From assembly GCA_002501485.1 (NCBI GenBank), contig DLTS01000096.1, positions 1 through 55,160 of the forward strand: a stretch of DNA of 55,160 bases. Direction: 5' to 3'. Position 1 is the stretch's first letter, and each line of letters begins with the position of its first letter. This document shows, piece after piece, positions 7,650-15,980 of the stretch. The translations under genes were made by a program, and so were the position numbers. Below the pieces are notes generated by a model that saw nothing but the letters and a program-made list of their open reading frames with translations, had not been told where the DNA came from and searched no databases. Origin of the DNA: Acidimicrobiaceae bacterium UBA7830. Its GTDB lineage: Bacteria; Actinomycetota; Acidimicrobiia; Acidimicrobiales; Ilumatobacteraceae.

Positions 7650-8221
7650 TGAACGGTACGGTACGTGAAATGTCAGATGCGCTCATCAATCAAGTGCTGG
7701 CAGCAGTGAATGCTCACGTCGCAGCTGACGCTGATGAAGAGCGATCAATCGCAACATTGATTGCAGAAGTCGACCGTATTCGTAGTGCCGGCGGTAACCC
7801 TTTTGACCAACGTGATGACGTCGTGCACATCACTGGTTCAGCGATCGTGGTGGGCCCTCGGGGCACAGTGCTTCTTGAACACAAACGGTTAGGTATGTGG
7901 CTTCAACCAGGAGGCCATGTTGAGCAAGGTGAATCTCCGTGGGACGCGGCACTTCGTGAGACACGGGAAGAAACCGGCCTTGATGTGCGATTTGCCGATG
8001 AACGACCTCGACTTGTTCATGTCGATGTTCATCAAGGAGGGCGTGGGCATACACACCTCGACCTTCGGTACTTGGTTGATGGGGGAGATGCCGACCCTGC
8101 GCCACCGCCCGATGAGAGTCAGCGTGTCGAGTGGTTCGATTGGTCTGCTGCAGTTGGGCGTGCAGGTGACCCGCGACTCGCAGCGTTACTCACCCGTCTT
8201 CGTCAAGAGTTCGTTACCTAG
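7649..8221 (+). CDS. Nudix hydrolase embedded in the SOS cassette
   Basis: A 190-residue protein with a full Nudix box near residues 90-112 (G-x5-E-x7-REUxEExGU, seen as GHVEQGE ... RETREETGL), preceded by strands ITGSAIVVGPRGTVLLEHKRLGMW and a helical N-terminal extension of about 50 residues. Nudix enzymes cleave nucleoside diphosphates linked to another group, for example oxidised dNTPs or sugar nucleotides; the substrate cannot be read here. The ATG overlaps the imuB stop, so it is probably translated with imuB and induced by DNA damage. It ends 50 nt before the dnaE2 start, with the second LexA box in between. A nucleotide-pool cleaning role is inferred only from position. Confidence 0.88.
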   Translation: MNGTVREMSDALINQVLAAVNAHVAADADEERSIATLIAEVDRIRSAGGNPFDQRDDVVHITGSAIVVGPRGTVLLEHKRLGMWLQPGGHVEQGESPWDAALRETREETGLDVRFADERPRLVHVDVHQGGRGHTHLDLRYLVDGGDADPAPPPDESQRVEWFDWSAAVGRAGDPRLAALLTRLRQEFVT

Positions 8222-8244
8222 GGCAAGCGCGCCATTTGCAAGTA

Positions 8245-8260
8245 TCGAACATATGTTCGA
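8245..8260. promoter_or_regulatory. LexA (SOS) box upstream of dnaE2
   Basis: TCGAACatatGTTCGA is a second perfect LexA operator. It sits in the centre of a 24-bp perfect palindrome (8241-8264), with AGTA and TACT added on the flanks. It ends 11 nt before the GTG start of dnaE2, so dnaE2 should be repressed by LexA independently of the imuA-imuB unit. Confidence 0.95.
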
Positions 8261-8271
8261 TACTTGATGTT

Positions 8272-11200
8272 GTGGGATTCACAAACCCTCAGTGGACATG
8301 GAACGAACTTGAAGCCCGGCTTTCGGGTCGAGCATCGCAAGGGGGTCGTGACGGGCGCGCCCCTGGGAGTCCCGCATGGAATGCTGGTGGTGACGCTCCG
8401 GCGTGGAGCCGCCAACGTCAGCCGTTTGAAGCACCAGTTGATCACGCAGCGCCGAGAGGGATTCGAGTTCCCTATGCCGAGTTGCATGCCCGATCGCACT
8501 TTTCATTCTTGGAGGGTGCAAGTCACCCTGAGGCACTCGCAGTCGAAGCGTCGCGGCTTGGTCTTGATGCTCTCGGTTTATGTGACCGTGACGGACTGTA
8601 CGGGGTTATCCGTTTTGCGGAGGCGGCACGGTCACTGCGACTTCCAACGGTCATTGGAACAGAACTCACATTGCCGAAAGACGCCGATGACGAACACGGA
8701 AAGCGCATCGTCGTTCTCGCTGATGGCCCATCGGGATATAGCGGTCTTTCTCGGGCACTGTCATTGGGTTTACTTGCCGGATCAAAAGGTGCGCCGCGCC
8801 ATAACCTCGATGCCGTAGCAGAACATGTGAAAGGCCTGTCATGGGTCCTGACCGGCGATGGCACCGGTGTCGTGCCATCAACATTGTGTGCACAAGGGCC
8901 TCGAGCGGCTCGCCGTGAACTCGATCGCCTTATCGATTTTTTTGGACGCGATCGTGTTGTCGTAGAGCTTTGGGATCACGGCGACCCTCTCGATCATCAC
9001 CGCAACGATGCGATGGTCGAGATCGCACATCGCTCGGGGGTGGAGTGTGTCGCTGCAAATGCGGTGACGCATGCGACCACTGCAGATGCTGACCTTGCAA
9101 TGGCGGTGGCGGCGATAGGCAGACGCTCAGGCCTACATGGTGTCGAAGAGCAACTCTTTGCCCACGGAGCGTCATATCTGCGATCTGGTGTTGAACAAGC
9201 CCGACGTTTTCAGCGTTACCCAGGCGTCATCGAACGAACCGTGGAGATTGCGCAATCAGCAGCGTTCGATGTGTCGCTCGTTGCACCATCGCTGCCTCCG
9301 TATCCGTGCCCTGATGGGCTCGACGAAATGGGGTTGCTTCGCCACGCAACATATGAAGGTGCACGGCAGCGCTATGGGGAACGACCCCCAACGGCAGAAG
9401 ATATGACGCTGAGGTCGCGGGCATGGCAGACCATTGACCGCGAGCTCGCACTTGTCGAACAATTGGGATTCGCAGGTTACTTCCTTGTCGTGTGGGACAT
9501 CGTGAAGTTTTGTCGTGAACATGACATTTACTGTCAGGGTCGCGGAAGCGCAGCAAACTCGGCGGTCTGCTATGCCCTTGGTATTACTGCTGCCGACGCA
9601 GTGTCTCTTGGCCTGTTATTCGAACGCTTTCTCTCCCCTCACCGTGACGGACCACCTGATATCGACCTTGATATCGAATCGGGTCGCCGTGAAGAGGTCA
9701 TCCAGTACGTGTACGCGCGATATGGCCGTCACCACACGGCGCAGGTAGCAAACGTCATCACCTACCGCTCGCGGTCAGCGGTACGTGATGCCGCTCGTGC
9801 GCTCGGTCATGACCCGGGCCGTCAAGATGCGTGGTCGCGTCGAGTTGATGGATGGAAACGCGTTCTCAAGACTGCAGATCAACACGAAACTGGCATTCCT
9901 GACGACGTAGTGAAACTTGCCCATCGTCTTGAAGACGCTCCACGGCATCTCGGTGTTCATTCGGGTGGCATGGTGATTTGTGATCGGCCGGTTATCGAGG
10001 TGTGTCCGGTTGAGTGGGCGAGGGCTGAGGGTCGGTCGGTATTGCAGTGGGATAAAGACGACTGCGCTGCTGCAGGCTTGGTGAAGTTTGACCTACTGGG
10101 TCTTGGCATGTTGTCGGCATTACATCTTGCGGTCGACCTCATCGCTGAGCACTGCGGATACACCGTCGACCTTGCAACGATCCCACAAGAAGATGAGGTC
10201 TACGCAATGCTGTGTCGGGCTGACACGGTCGGGGTGTTCCAAGTGGAGTCTCGGGCACAAATGGCAACGCTGCCCCGCCTGAAACCTCGGCGGTTTTACG
10301 ACCTTGTCGTCGAAGTTGCACTGATTCGACCGGGTCCCATTCAAGGTGGTTCAGTTCATCCGTATATTCGTCGTCGGAATGGTCTCGAACCGGTCACCTA
10401 TTTGCATCCACTGTTAGAAAACTCGCTGGGCAAGACACTGGGGGTTCCCCTTTTCCAGGAGCAACTCATGCAGATGGCAATCGATGTTGCCGGCTTCAGT
10501 GCAGCTGAGGCTGACGAGCTTCGACAAGCAATGGGGTCGAAACGTTCAGCGTTGCGAATGGAACGTCTGCGTGAGCGGTTCTATCGAGGAATGTCTGAGC
10601 GCGGTATCACCGGAGACGTTGCCGATGAGATCTACACAAAGATGAAAGCGTTTGCGAATTACGGATTTCCTGAGTCGCACTCGGTGTCATTTGCTTACCT
10701 CGTCTATGCCTCAGCATGGATCAAATACCACGAACCTGCAGCGTTCTGTGCGGCATTGCTCAATGCCCAGCCGATGGGATTTTGGTCTCCACATACCCTT
10801 GTTCGTGACGCGCGTCGACATGGCGTGACGGTGAGAGGGGTTGATCTTGGGGTTTCAGCTGAAGGAGCCACGCTTGAAGATGGTGGAAGCGTTATTCGAC
10901 TCGGGTTCACGTCGGTGCGGGGGCTTGGCAGCGATCTCGCTGAACAGATCGTTGAGCAACGGCAACACAGCATGTTTGATTCGTTGGAAGACCTTGTGCG
11001 ACGGGTTCCCGGCATCACGGTCGCACATCTCGAAGCATTAGCGACAGCAGGGGCATTTGAGGAGTCCCTCGGACTTAATCGTCGTGAAGCCCTCTGGCTG
11101 GCAGGATCGGCCGCTCAAGCTCGATCGGGCACGATCCCTGGCATCGCAGCCCAGGTCACTGCACCCCGATTACCGGGAATGACCCCTGTTGAAGAAGCGG

Positions 11201-11589
11201 TGGCTGATTTGTGGTCAACCGGCATTTCTGCTGACGGACACCCGACGGCGTTTTTGCGCAAAGAACTTTCTGACCTTGGAGTGGTGACATCAGGAGGGCT
11301 GCAGACCCACGAAGTTGGTCGGACAGTTGTTGTTGCTGGCACGGTGACGCATCGGCAGCGGCCGATGACTGCTCGCGGAACGACATTTATCAATCTTGAA
11401 GATGAAACCGGGCTCATCAATGTGATCGTGTCGGCAGGGTGCTGGAAACGGTTCCGTACCGAATCGCTGGCACCAGCCCTTGTGGTGCGCGGTCGCCTTG
11501 AACGTTCAGAGGGTGTTGTCAATGTGATCGCAGAGCACCTTCAGCCGCTTGCCGCTCCTGGTCGATCGACCAGTCGGAATTTCCGTTAG
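8272..11589 (+). CDS. dnaE2: Error-prone DNA polymerase III alpha-type subunit DnaE2
   Basis: A 1105-residue C-family polymerase, the catalytic member of the SOS mutasome used for translesion synthesis. The order is: N-terminal linker; PHP domain from about residue 66 (VPYAELHARSHFSFLEGASH); polymerase core with the metal-binding PDIDLDIESGRREEV at about 460-475 and HSGGMVI; FPESHSVSFAYLVYASAWIKYH; and a C-terminal OB fold (VVVAGTVTHRQRP, about 1010-1090). The start GTG at 8272 gives an N-terminus (GFTNPQWTWNELEARL) like mycobacterial DnaE2 and lies downstream of the LexA box; the frame is open through that box to a TTG at 8236, which is rejected. No replicative beta-binding role is implied. 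Confidence 0.95.
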   Translation: MGFTNPQWTWNELEARLSGRASQGGRDGRAPGSPAWNAGGDAPAWSRQRQPFEAPVDHAAPRGIRVPYAELHARSHFSFLEGASHPEALAVEASRLGLDALGLCDRDGLYGVIRFAEAARSLRLPTVIGTELTLPKDADDEHGKRIVVLADGPSGYSGLSRALSLGLLAGSKGAPRHNLDAVAEHVKGLSWVLTGDGTGVVPSTLCAQGPRAARRELDRLIDFFGRDRVVVELWDHGDPLDHHRNDAMVEIAHRSGVECVAANAVTHATTADADLAMAVAAIGRRSGLHGVEEQLFAHGASYLRSGVEQARRFQRYPGVIERTVEIAQSAAFDVSLVAPSLPPYPCPDGLDEMGLLRHATYEGARQRYGERPPTAEDMTLRSRAWQTIDRELALVEQLGFAGYFLVVWDIVKFCREHDIYCQGRGSAANSAVCYALGITAADAVSLGLLFERFLSPHRDGPPDIDLDIESGRREEVIQYVYARYGRHHTAQVANVITYRSRSAVRDAARALGHDPGRQDAWSRRVDGWKRVLKTADQHETGIPDDVVKLAHRLEDAPRHLGVHSGGMVICDRPVIEVCPVEWARAEGRSVLQWDKDDCAAAGLVKFDLLGLGMLSALHLAVDLIAEHCGYTVDLATIPQEDEVYAMLCRADTVGVFQVESRAQMATLPRLKPRRFYDLVVEVALIRPGPIQGGSVHPYIRRRNGLEPVTYLHPLLENSLGKTLGVPLFQEQLMQMAIDVAGFSAAEADELRQAMGSKRSALRMERLRERFYRGMSERGITGDVADEIYTKMKAFANYGFPESHSVSFAYLVYASAWIKYHEPAAFCAALLNAQPMGFWSPHTLVRDARRHGVTVRGVDLGVSAEGATLEDGGSVIRLGFTSVRGLGSDLAEQIVEQRQHSMFDSLEDLVRRVPGITVAHLEALATAGAFEESLGLNRREALWLAGSAAQARSGTIPGIAAQVTAPRLPGMTPVEEAVADLWSTGISADGHPTAFLRKELSDLGVVTSGGLQTHEVGRTVVVAGTVTHRQRPMTARGTTFINLEDETGLINVIVSAGCWKRFRTESLAPALVVRGRLERSEGVVNVIAEHLQPLAAPGRSTSRNFR

Positions 11590-11625
11590 GAGTGCCACTG
11601 CACCATTCACCGTGAGCCTGACGAC

Positions 11626-11757
11626 ATGACCAGAGTTGTCGACCTTCCAGATGCATCGCTGTCTGTTGTCATGCCGTGTTACAACGAGTTGTCACGATCG
11701 AAACCTGTCTTGCCGCGGCACTCGCCGAGTGATCAGCGTTATCTCAGTTCATTCTGA
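11626..11757 (+). pseudogene. Remnant of a family 2 glycosyltransferase (5' end only)
   Basis: The ATG at 11626 opens a 43-codon frame with SLSVVMPCYNE, the hallmark N-terminus of GT2 (dolichol-phosphate-mannose synthase-like) glycosyltransferases. Right after the Glu, one base appears to be missing: the frame starting at 11691 continues with VTIETCLAAALAE, which is what normally follows 'PCYNE', and then stops. The rest of the enzyme (DxD motif, acceptor region) is absent. I read it as a decayed gene; a coincidental short frame is possible but both halves match the same family pattern in register. Confidence 0.55.
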
Positions 11758-11990
11758 ACCTCTCGCGTTTGCTTTAGCGGTTGGTCAAGATCGCGAAAAC
11801 GAACTCGTTCAGCAACCATCTGCCGGCCGCCGCCGATGTGCGTCCAACACGTTGGCGCAGCTGACACAGTGACGAGTGTGACGACTGAACTTCCACAAGT
11901 TGGGCACGTCCAACGAAATGGCGGTCGTTGACTGACACCTGTTGTGGAAGCTCGTTGCAGTTGCCGTTCCCGTTGTGTTCGAGATGCCAT
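11739..11990 (-). CDS. Small zinc-ribbon-like hypothetical protein
   Basis: An 83-residue protein with RWTCPTCGSSVVTLVTVSAAPTC: a CPTC pair followed 17 residues later by another Cys (SAAPTCWTH), then GGGRQMV. The Cys pattern suggests a small metal-binding ribbon, perhaps completed by the His of WTHIGGG. I do not recognise a named family; similar short ribbon proteins are common in actinobacteria. The ATG at 11990 is preferred to a TTG at 12005. Its 3' end overlaps the glycosyltransferase remnant on the other strand by 19 nt. It points the same way as the DUF3039 and M20 genes 90 nt upstream, so it may be the last gene of that group. Confidence 0.5.
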   Translation of the reverse strand: MASRTQRERQLQRASTTGVSQRPPFRWTCPTCGSSVVTLVTVSAAPTCWTHIGGGRQMVAERVRFRDLDQPLKQTREVQNELR

Positions 11991-12080
11991 GGCGACATAT
12001 CTCAAGCAGATTGCGTCACTGTTTGCAAGCGACTTTTGTGCTTATAGTCGATCACCCCGTAGGGGTGAAAATGTCAAAAA

Positions 12081-12368
12081 TTATTCGTTCGGAGTGTCGC
12101 GAAGCCCGTCGTTGAAGATCTTGAACATGTCGTAGATCTCTTTGCATTGTTGACATACAGGGAGTTGTTTTGGGTCTCGAGATGGCACCCATACGAATCC
12201 GCACAGGGCCTCAAGGGGGGTGCCTTCAATGCGTGCTTGCAGAACTTTTGCGGCAGCAGATTCGCCCGGTTCGACTTTGACGATGTGCGCGCTGGTTGGT
12301 TCTTCAGTCTCGGGAGTGATCTCGGTTTCAGGAACGACCGTTGCGGGCATCGTTTCGAGGTCAGTCAT
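12081..12368 (-). CDS. DUF3039 family protein
   Basis: A 95-residue protein with the DUF3039 signature: VEPGESAAAKVLQARIEGTP, ALCGFVWVPSRDP and LPVCQQCKEIYDMF. The Cys residues (ALCG, PVCQQC) suggest a metal-binding site. The family is restricted largely to actinobacteria and has no established function that I know of. The first ~35 residues are acidic and Thr/Pro-rich, probably disordered. The ATG at 12368 lies 7 nt downstream of the M20 peptidase stop, indicating co-transcription; the frame is open to 12404, which would overlap the peptidase. Confidence 0.85.
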   Translation of the reverse strand: MTDLETMPATVVPETEITPETEEPTSAHIVKVEPGESAAAKVLQARIEGTPLEALCGFVWVPSRDPKQLPVCQQCKEIYDMFKIFNDGLRDTPNE

Positions 12369-12375
12369 TTCTTTT

Positions 12376-13722
12376 TCACCCCAAGAGCTCTTGGCAGACG
12401 CCAAGCCAGAAATCGGTGGCGAGACCTAGGCTTTCGACGTCGATGCGTTCGTTATGGCCATGGAATCTGTTCCCGAATGTGGCCATGTCTATCGATGGAG
12501 AGAACAGTCCAGCTCCGTATCCAATACGACCGCGCTGTCGGTAGAAACGCGCATCGGTGCCACCCACGACAAGGCCAGGGAGTAGCTCAGCCCCCGGGTA
12601 GGCGATTTGAGTTTGATGAGAGATCACATCCCAAAGCGGGGTGTCGATCGAAGATTGTGTTCCTTCAGCTTGCTGCTCGGCCTCACCGATTTCGACATGC
12701 GGTGCGAGATCTCCCAGAGCCTCGGTGATCATCGCAATGACTTCGTCCTCGGTCGTGCCAGGCAGGGTTCGGATATCGACAACGAGGTCAACGACATCAG
12801 GGATGACGTTTGTCTTCTGTGACTCAACCGGATGAATGACATTTGGGGAGATCGTCGTGTGGGTGAGGGCGTGACACCCTCGAGCGGCCTCCACGGGCAT
12901 CGCGTCGAGGGCATCCCACACTTGTTGCGGGTCGAGGAGAACCGCTTTCTCTTCCTCGGAAATGTGCATTGCGTCAACTTGTCCCCGCCATATATCGGTG
13001 ATCTGCGTGGCGGGACGGAATGATGCGAGCCGGCGAACCGCCTCGGCGGCCTTGACGAGCGCATTGTCGCTGCCCCATGGCATCGACCCGTGACCTGGGG
13101 TCCCGCGAACCCGGAGTTTGCGCCAGGCAATTCCCTTTTCTCCGACATTGATGGTGATCTTTCGGTGGCCGTGATGGTCGACCGATGACCAACCACCGAG
13201 TTCGGTGAGGACATAGTCGGCATCGATGACATCGCTATGGTGTTCGAACATCCATTCGGCTCCCCAAGTGCCGCCGGCTTCTTCGTCGGCAACACCGAAA
13301 TAAATGAGGTCACCAGTGGGTGTAAATCCGGAGTCGGCAAGATGCCGGAACGCCACCGCCATAGAGGAGGTGAGATTCAGCATGTCGATCGCTCCTCGGC
13401 CCCACACCTCGCCGTTGATGAGTTCGCCACCGAACGGGTCGTTATCCCAACCCTCAGGGCTCACAGGTACAACGTCGGTGTGACCCATGAGACATAGTTT
13501 GGGAGCGTTGGGATCGCTCCCCTCGATGCGTGCGACAACCGATGCTCGACCGGGGTGAGACTCGAAACGTTGAATATCGAGCCCTGAGCCTTCAAGGAAG
13601 GTGGTGAGAAGGTCAGCATTGCGAATTTCTTTGCCGGAGTCAGGAGTTCCGTCGTTGACGCAGGCATTCCTAATCATTGCCTGCAGCAACTCGGTGGTTT
13701 CACCAGTCAATTGTTGGCTCAT
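12376..13722 (-). CDS. M20/M25/M40 family metallo-hydrolase
   Basis: A 448-residue zinc-dependent peptidase or deacylase of the ArgE/DapE/carboxypeptidase group. The metal-binding signature is present: GHTDVVP (His81, Asp83), then VWGRGAIDM with Asp113, VADEEAGG for the catalytic Glu, the dimerisation-domain segment RVRGTPGHGSMPWG, and a C-terminal His in NRFHGHNER. Length and motif spacing suit the broad carboxypeptidase/acylase subgroup rather than strict DapE, but the substrate is not readable. No signal peptide is seen, so it is cytoplasmic. A 317-nt gap separates its start from the divergent malic enzyme gene. Confidence 0.88.
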   Translation of the reverse strand: MSQQLTGETTELLQAMIRNACVNDGTPDSGKEIRNADLLTTFLEGSGLDIQRFESHPGRASVVARIEGSDPNAPKLCLMGHTDVVPVSPEGWDNDPFGGELINGEVWGRGAIDMLNLTSSMAVAFRHLADSGFTPTGDLIYFGVADEEAGGTWGAEWMFEHHSDVIDADYVLTELGGWSSVDHHGHRKITINVGEKGIAWRKLRVRGTPGHGSMPWGSDNALVKAAEAVRRLASFRPATQITDIWRGQVDAMHISEEEKAVLLDPQQVWDALDAMPVEAARGCHALTHTTISPNVIHPVESQKTNVIPDVVDLVVDIRTLPGTTEDEVIAMITEALGDLAPHVEIGEAEQQAEGTQSSIDTPLWDVISHQTQIAYPGAELLPGLVVGGTDARFYRQRGRIGYGAGLFSPSIDMATFGNRFHGHNERIDVESLGLATDFWLGVCQELLG

Positions 13723-14039
13723 GTCGCAACATTAGGTGGTTGGTGGGTGCGGGAGAACTTTTCACGCATGCTCTGAATCTTTGAGTAGATGAGGCGCGGT
13801 CCAAACTGTTGCGCTATGTTACGAGAGTGTTTTCAGCAGCTGTTGCTCCTCTCGCCCCAGTGGCGGCAGTAATTGCGGCGATTGCCGCTGTAGCAGCGCG
13901 AATTCCCGCCGCCGTACCTGTACGGGTTCGGAGCCGGCGGGGACACCGACTGATTCGCTGAGAATCGCAACTCCCGCCCGCTCCGCCCCGACCGGCGGTG
14001 AGCGTCTGGCCGGGGCTCCACAATGAGGACCCCAACAAC
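13723..14039. other. Gap between the M20 peptidase and malic enzyme genes
   Basis: A 317-nt divergent intergenic region, GC-rich in its second half. On the + strand a 44-codon GTG frame at 13827-13961 would encode an Ala/Val-rich hydrophobic stretch (SAAVAPLAPVAAVIAAIAAV) followed by an Arg-rich tail; it may be a leader or membrane micropeptide, or a by-product of the GCC/GCG-rich composition. The malic enzyme frame itself is open back to a GTG at 13998. No clear promoter or operator was identified. Confidence 0.5.
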
Positions 14040-15467
14040 ATGAATGTTCAGTCAGACACATCTTTCGATGACGAGTCGACCGTTCGACGAACGCGCCCGA
14101 CAACGGGTTACGCATTATCGCTTGTCATCGCCGGCCCCGGAATCGATGCTGCACAGTTGGTTGCCGCCATCGCTGATATTGGCGCAGAGGTTCGGTCGTC
14201 GGAAACAGTCGAGGGCGGGCTCGAGGCACTAGTCGCATGCTCGGGAACCGCCCAGCAGGCCGAGGTGTTGAATGTTGTCGAGCAACTCGACGGCGTCGAC
14301 TCGGTATCGTCGTCTGACACGACGTTCGATCTTCATGTCGACGGCAAGATCGTTGTTTCACCACGCACCGCTCTTCTTGGGCCAGATGAACTCGCAATGG
14401 CGTACACCCCGGGAGTCGGACGGGTGTCCACCCACATTGCAGAGGAGCCATCTGCGGTCTGGCGCTTTACGGGTCGGTCAAATGCAGTTGCGGTGCTCTC
14501 GAACGGCACTGCAGTGCTCGGTTTGGGTGATATTGGTCCCGAAGCGGCGATGCCTGTGATGGAAGGTAAGGCGGTGCTCTTCAAGCAGTTCGCAGGAGTC
14601 GATGCGTATCCGGTGTGTGTCGACGCGCCGACCGTTGATGATGTTGTGGCGGTTGGAGCAGCGATCGCACCAACGTTTGGTGGCATCAATCTTGAAGACA
14701 TAAAGGCTCCGGAGTGCTTCGAGATTGAGGAGCGGCTCCAAGAGATGCTCGACATCCCGATCTTTCACGACGACCAGCACGGAACTGCGATTGTCGTTGT
14801 CGCAGCGTTGTTGAATGCGGCAAAGGTGATCGGCCGGCCGATCTCTGAGCTCAGTGTGACGATCGTAGGCACTGGTGCTGCGGGTGTTGCCTGCGCTCAT
14901 CTGCTCGCCGAAATTGGTATTGGCGACATCATCGGAGTCGACTCTCGCGGCATCCTCAACTCTTCCCGCGAGGGGCTTCATCCGAGTAAGCAGTGGTTCG
15001 TCGATAATGGCAATAAGAACGATCGTTCTGGTGGCGCGCGTGAGGCAATCGAGGGAGCGGACGTCCTCATTGGACTCTCAGGCCCAGGAATTATTGAACG
15101 AGATTGGGTGTCGTCGATGGCTGACGGCGCCGTCGTGTTTGCGTTAGCGAATCCAGTGCCTGAAATCATGCCTGAATTCATGCCAGACAACGTTGCAGTG
15201 GTCGCAACTGGTCGAAGTGACTATCCAAACCAGATCAACAATGTGCTTGCGTTTCCGGGCGTCTTCCGCGGACTACTCGATGTTCGAGCGACGAATGCCT
15301 CGATGGGTGTGAAGCGCGCCGCTGCGGAAGCGCTTGCCGCCATGGTCACTGAGCCAACAGCGGAGAGGGTCCTCCCAGGCGCGTTTGAAGACGGTGTCGC
15401 AGACATCGTTGCACGATCAGTGTCGGAGCAGGCTCGGCATGAGGGGCTCGCCCGAGAAATCGTTTAG
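14040..15467 (+). CDS. NAD-type malic enzyme with N-terminal ACT domain
   Basis: A 475-residue malic enzyme that oxidatively decarboxylates malate to pyruvate. Residues about 20-90 form an ACT-like regulatory domain (YALSLVIAGPGIDAAQLVAAI). The catalytic part begins with AMAYTPGVG, continues with GLGDIGPEAAMPVMEGK and KAPECFEIEERL, and has the HDDQHGTAIVV metal/substrate region. A Rossmann motif follows (TIVGTGAAGVACAHLL ... IIGVDSRG), where the acidic residue after the second strand favours NAD over NADP. ATG 14040 is preferred because GAGGA lies about 11 nt upstream; the frame is also open to a GTG at 13998. The DUF4031 gene follows after 13 nt. Confidence 0.9.
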   Translation: MNVQSDTSFDDESTVRRTRPTTGYALSLVIAGPGIDAAQLVAAIADIGAEVRSSETVEGGLEALVACSGTAQQAEVLNVVEQLDGVDSVSSSDTTFDLHVDGKIVVSPRTALLGPDELAMAYTPGVGRVSTHIAEEPSAVWRFTGRSNAVAVLSNGTAVLGLGDIGPEAAMPVMEGKAVLFKQFAGVDAYPVCVDAPTVDDVVAVGAAIAPTFGGINLEDIKAPECFEIEERLQEMLDIPIFHDDQHGTAIVVVAALLNAAKVIGRPISELSVTIVGTGAAGVACAHLLAEIGIGDIIGVDSRGILNSSREGLHPSKQWFVDNGNKNDRSGGAREAIEGADVLIGLSGPGIIERDWVSSMADGAVVFALANPVPEIMPEFMPDNVAVVATGRSDYPNQINNVLAFPGVFRGLLDVRATNASMGVKRAAAEALAAMVTEPTAERVLPGAFEDGVADIVARSVSEQARHEGLAREIV

Positions 15468-15480
15468 TAACTGGCTTCTC

Positions 15481-15813
15481 GTGATATTAATCGATCACGC
15501 TCGATGGTGGTTTAACGGCCGCCGGTGGTGTCACCTCATTAGTGATACGTCAGTGAAAGAGCTCATCGACTTCGCCGATCGAAACGAGATACAGCGTCGA
15601 GCTTTTCAAGGTGACCATTACGACATCCCAGAGGAGTTTCGCGAGCGCCTGATTGCTGATGGAGCGGTCGAGGTTGAAAGCAGGGAAATCGCCCGACGGC
15701 TCCGTGCGGCCGGGCTCCGGCTCAGTGCGGAAGAACGGCGAGCGTTTCGACGTCAACGCTCTTCAAATGTCCTCGGAAGTGGCATTGCATCGAGAGACCG
15801 AAGAGCAAAGTGA
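15481..15813 (+). CDS. DUF4031 domain protein
   Basis: A 110-residue protein whose first ~85 residues match the DUF4031 pattern: ILIDHARWWFNGRRWCHLISD, then ELIDFADRNEIQRRAFQGDHYDIPE, ADGAVEVESREIARRLRAAGLRL. The family is common in actinobacteria and of unknown function. The GTG at 15481 is the only sensible start next to the conserved ILID strand, 13 nt after the malic enzyme stop; the longer frame upstream overlaps malic enzyme out of frame. The Arg-rich C-terminus (EERRAFRRQRSS) may bind nucleic acid, but that is a guess. Confidence 0.75.
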   Translation: MILIDHARWWFNGRRWCHLISDTSVKELIDFADRNEIQRRAFQGDHYDIPEEFRERLIADGAVEVESREIARRLRAAGLRLSAEERRAFRRQRSSNVLGSGIASRDRRAK

Positions 15814-15980
15814 GTTGGTAACCCAATGAGGGCTGCAGTTGACGAGGAAATATCGTCATCGTTGCTAGGCATGGCCCTGCAATATGGTGGCAGTTGATAG
15901 GCCGTAATGGCGATGAGTTGAGTATGACCAATGGGTGTTGCGCACGACATCTCGGCTGAGGTTCAGATACGGTCATCGCC

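Noticed and set aside
8236..8271. TTG start for dnaE2 upstream of the LexA box
   Set aside because: The operator would be inside the coding region; the GTG at 8272 gives the usual DnaE2 N-terminus.
12147..13340. Long frames in both strands over the M20 peptidase gene
   Set aside because: They lie in shadow frames of a well-supported enzyme and show no domain pattern.
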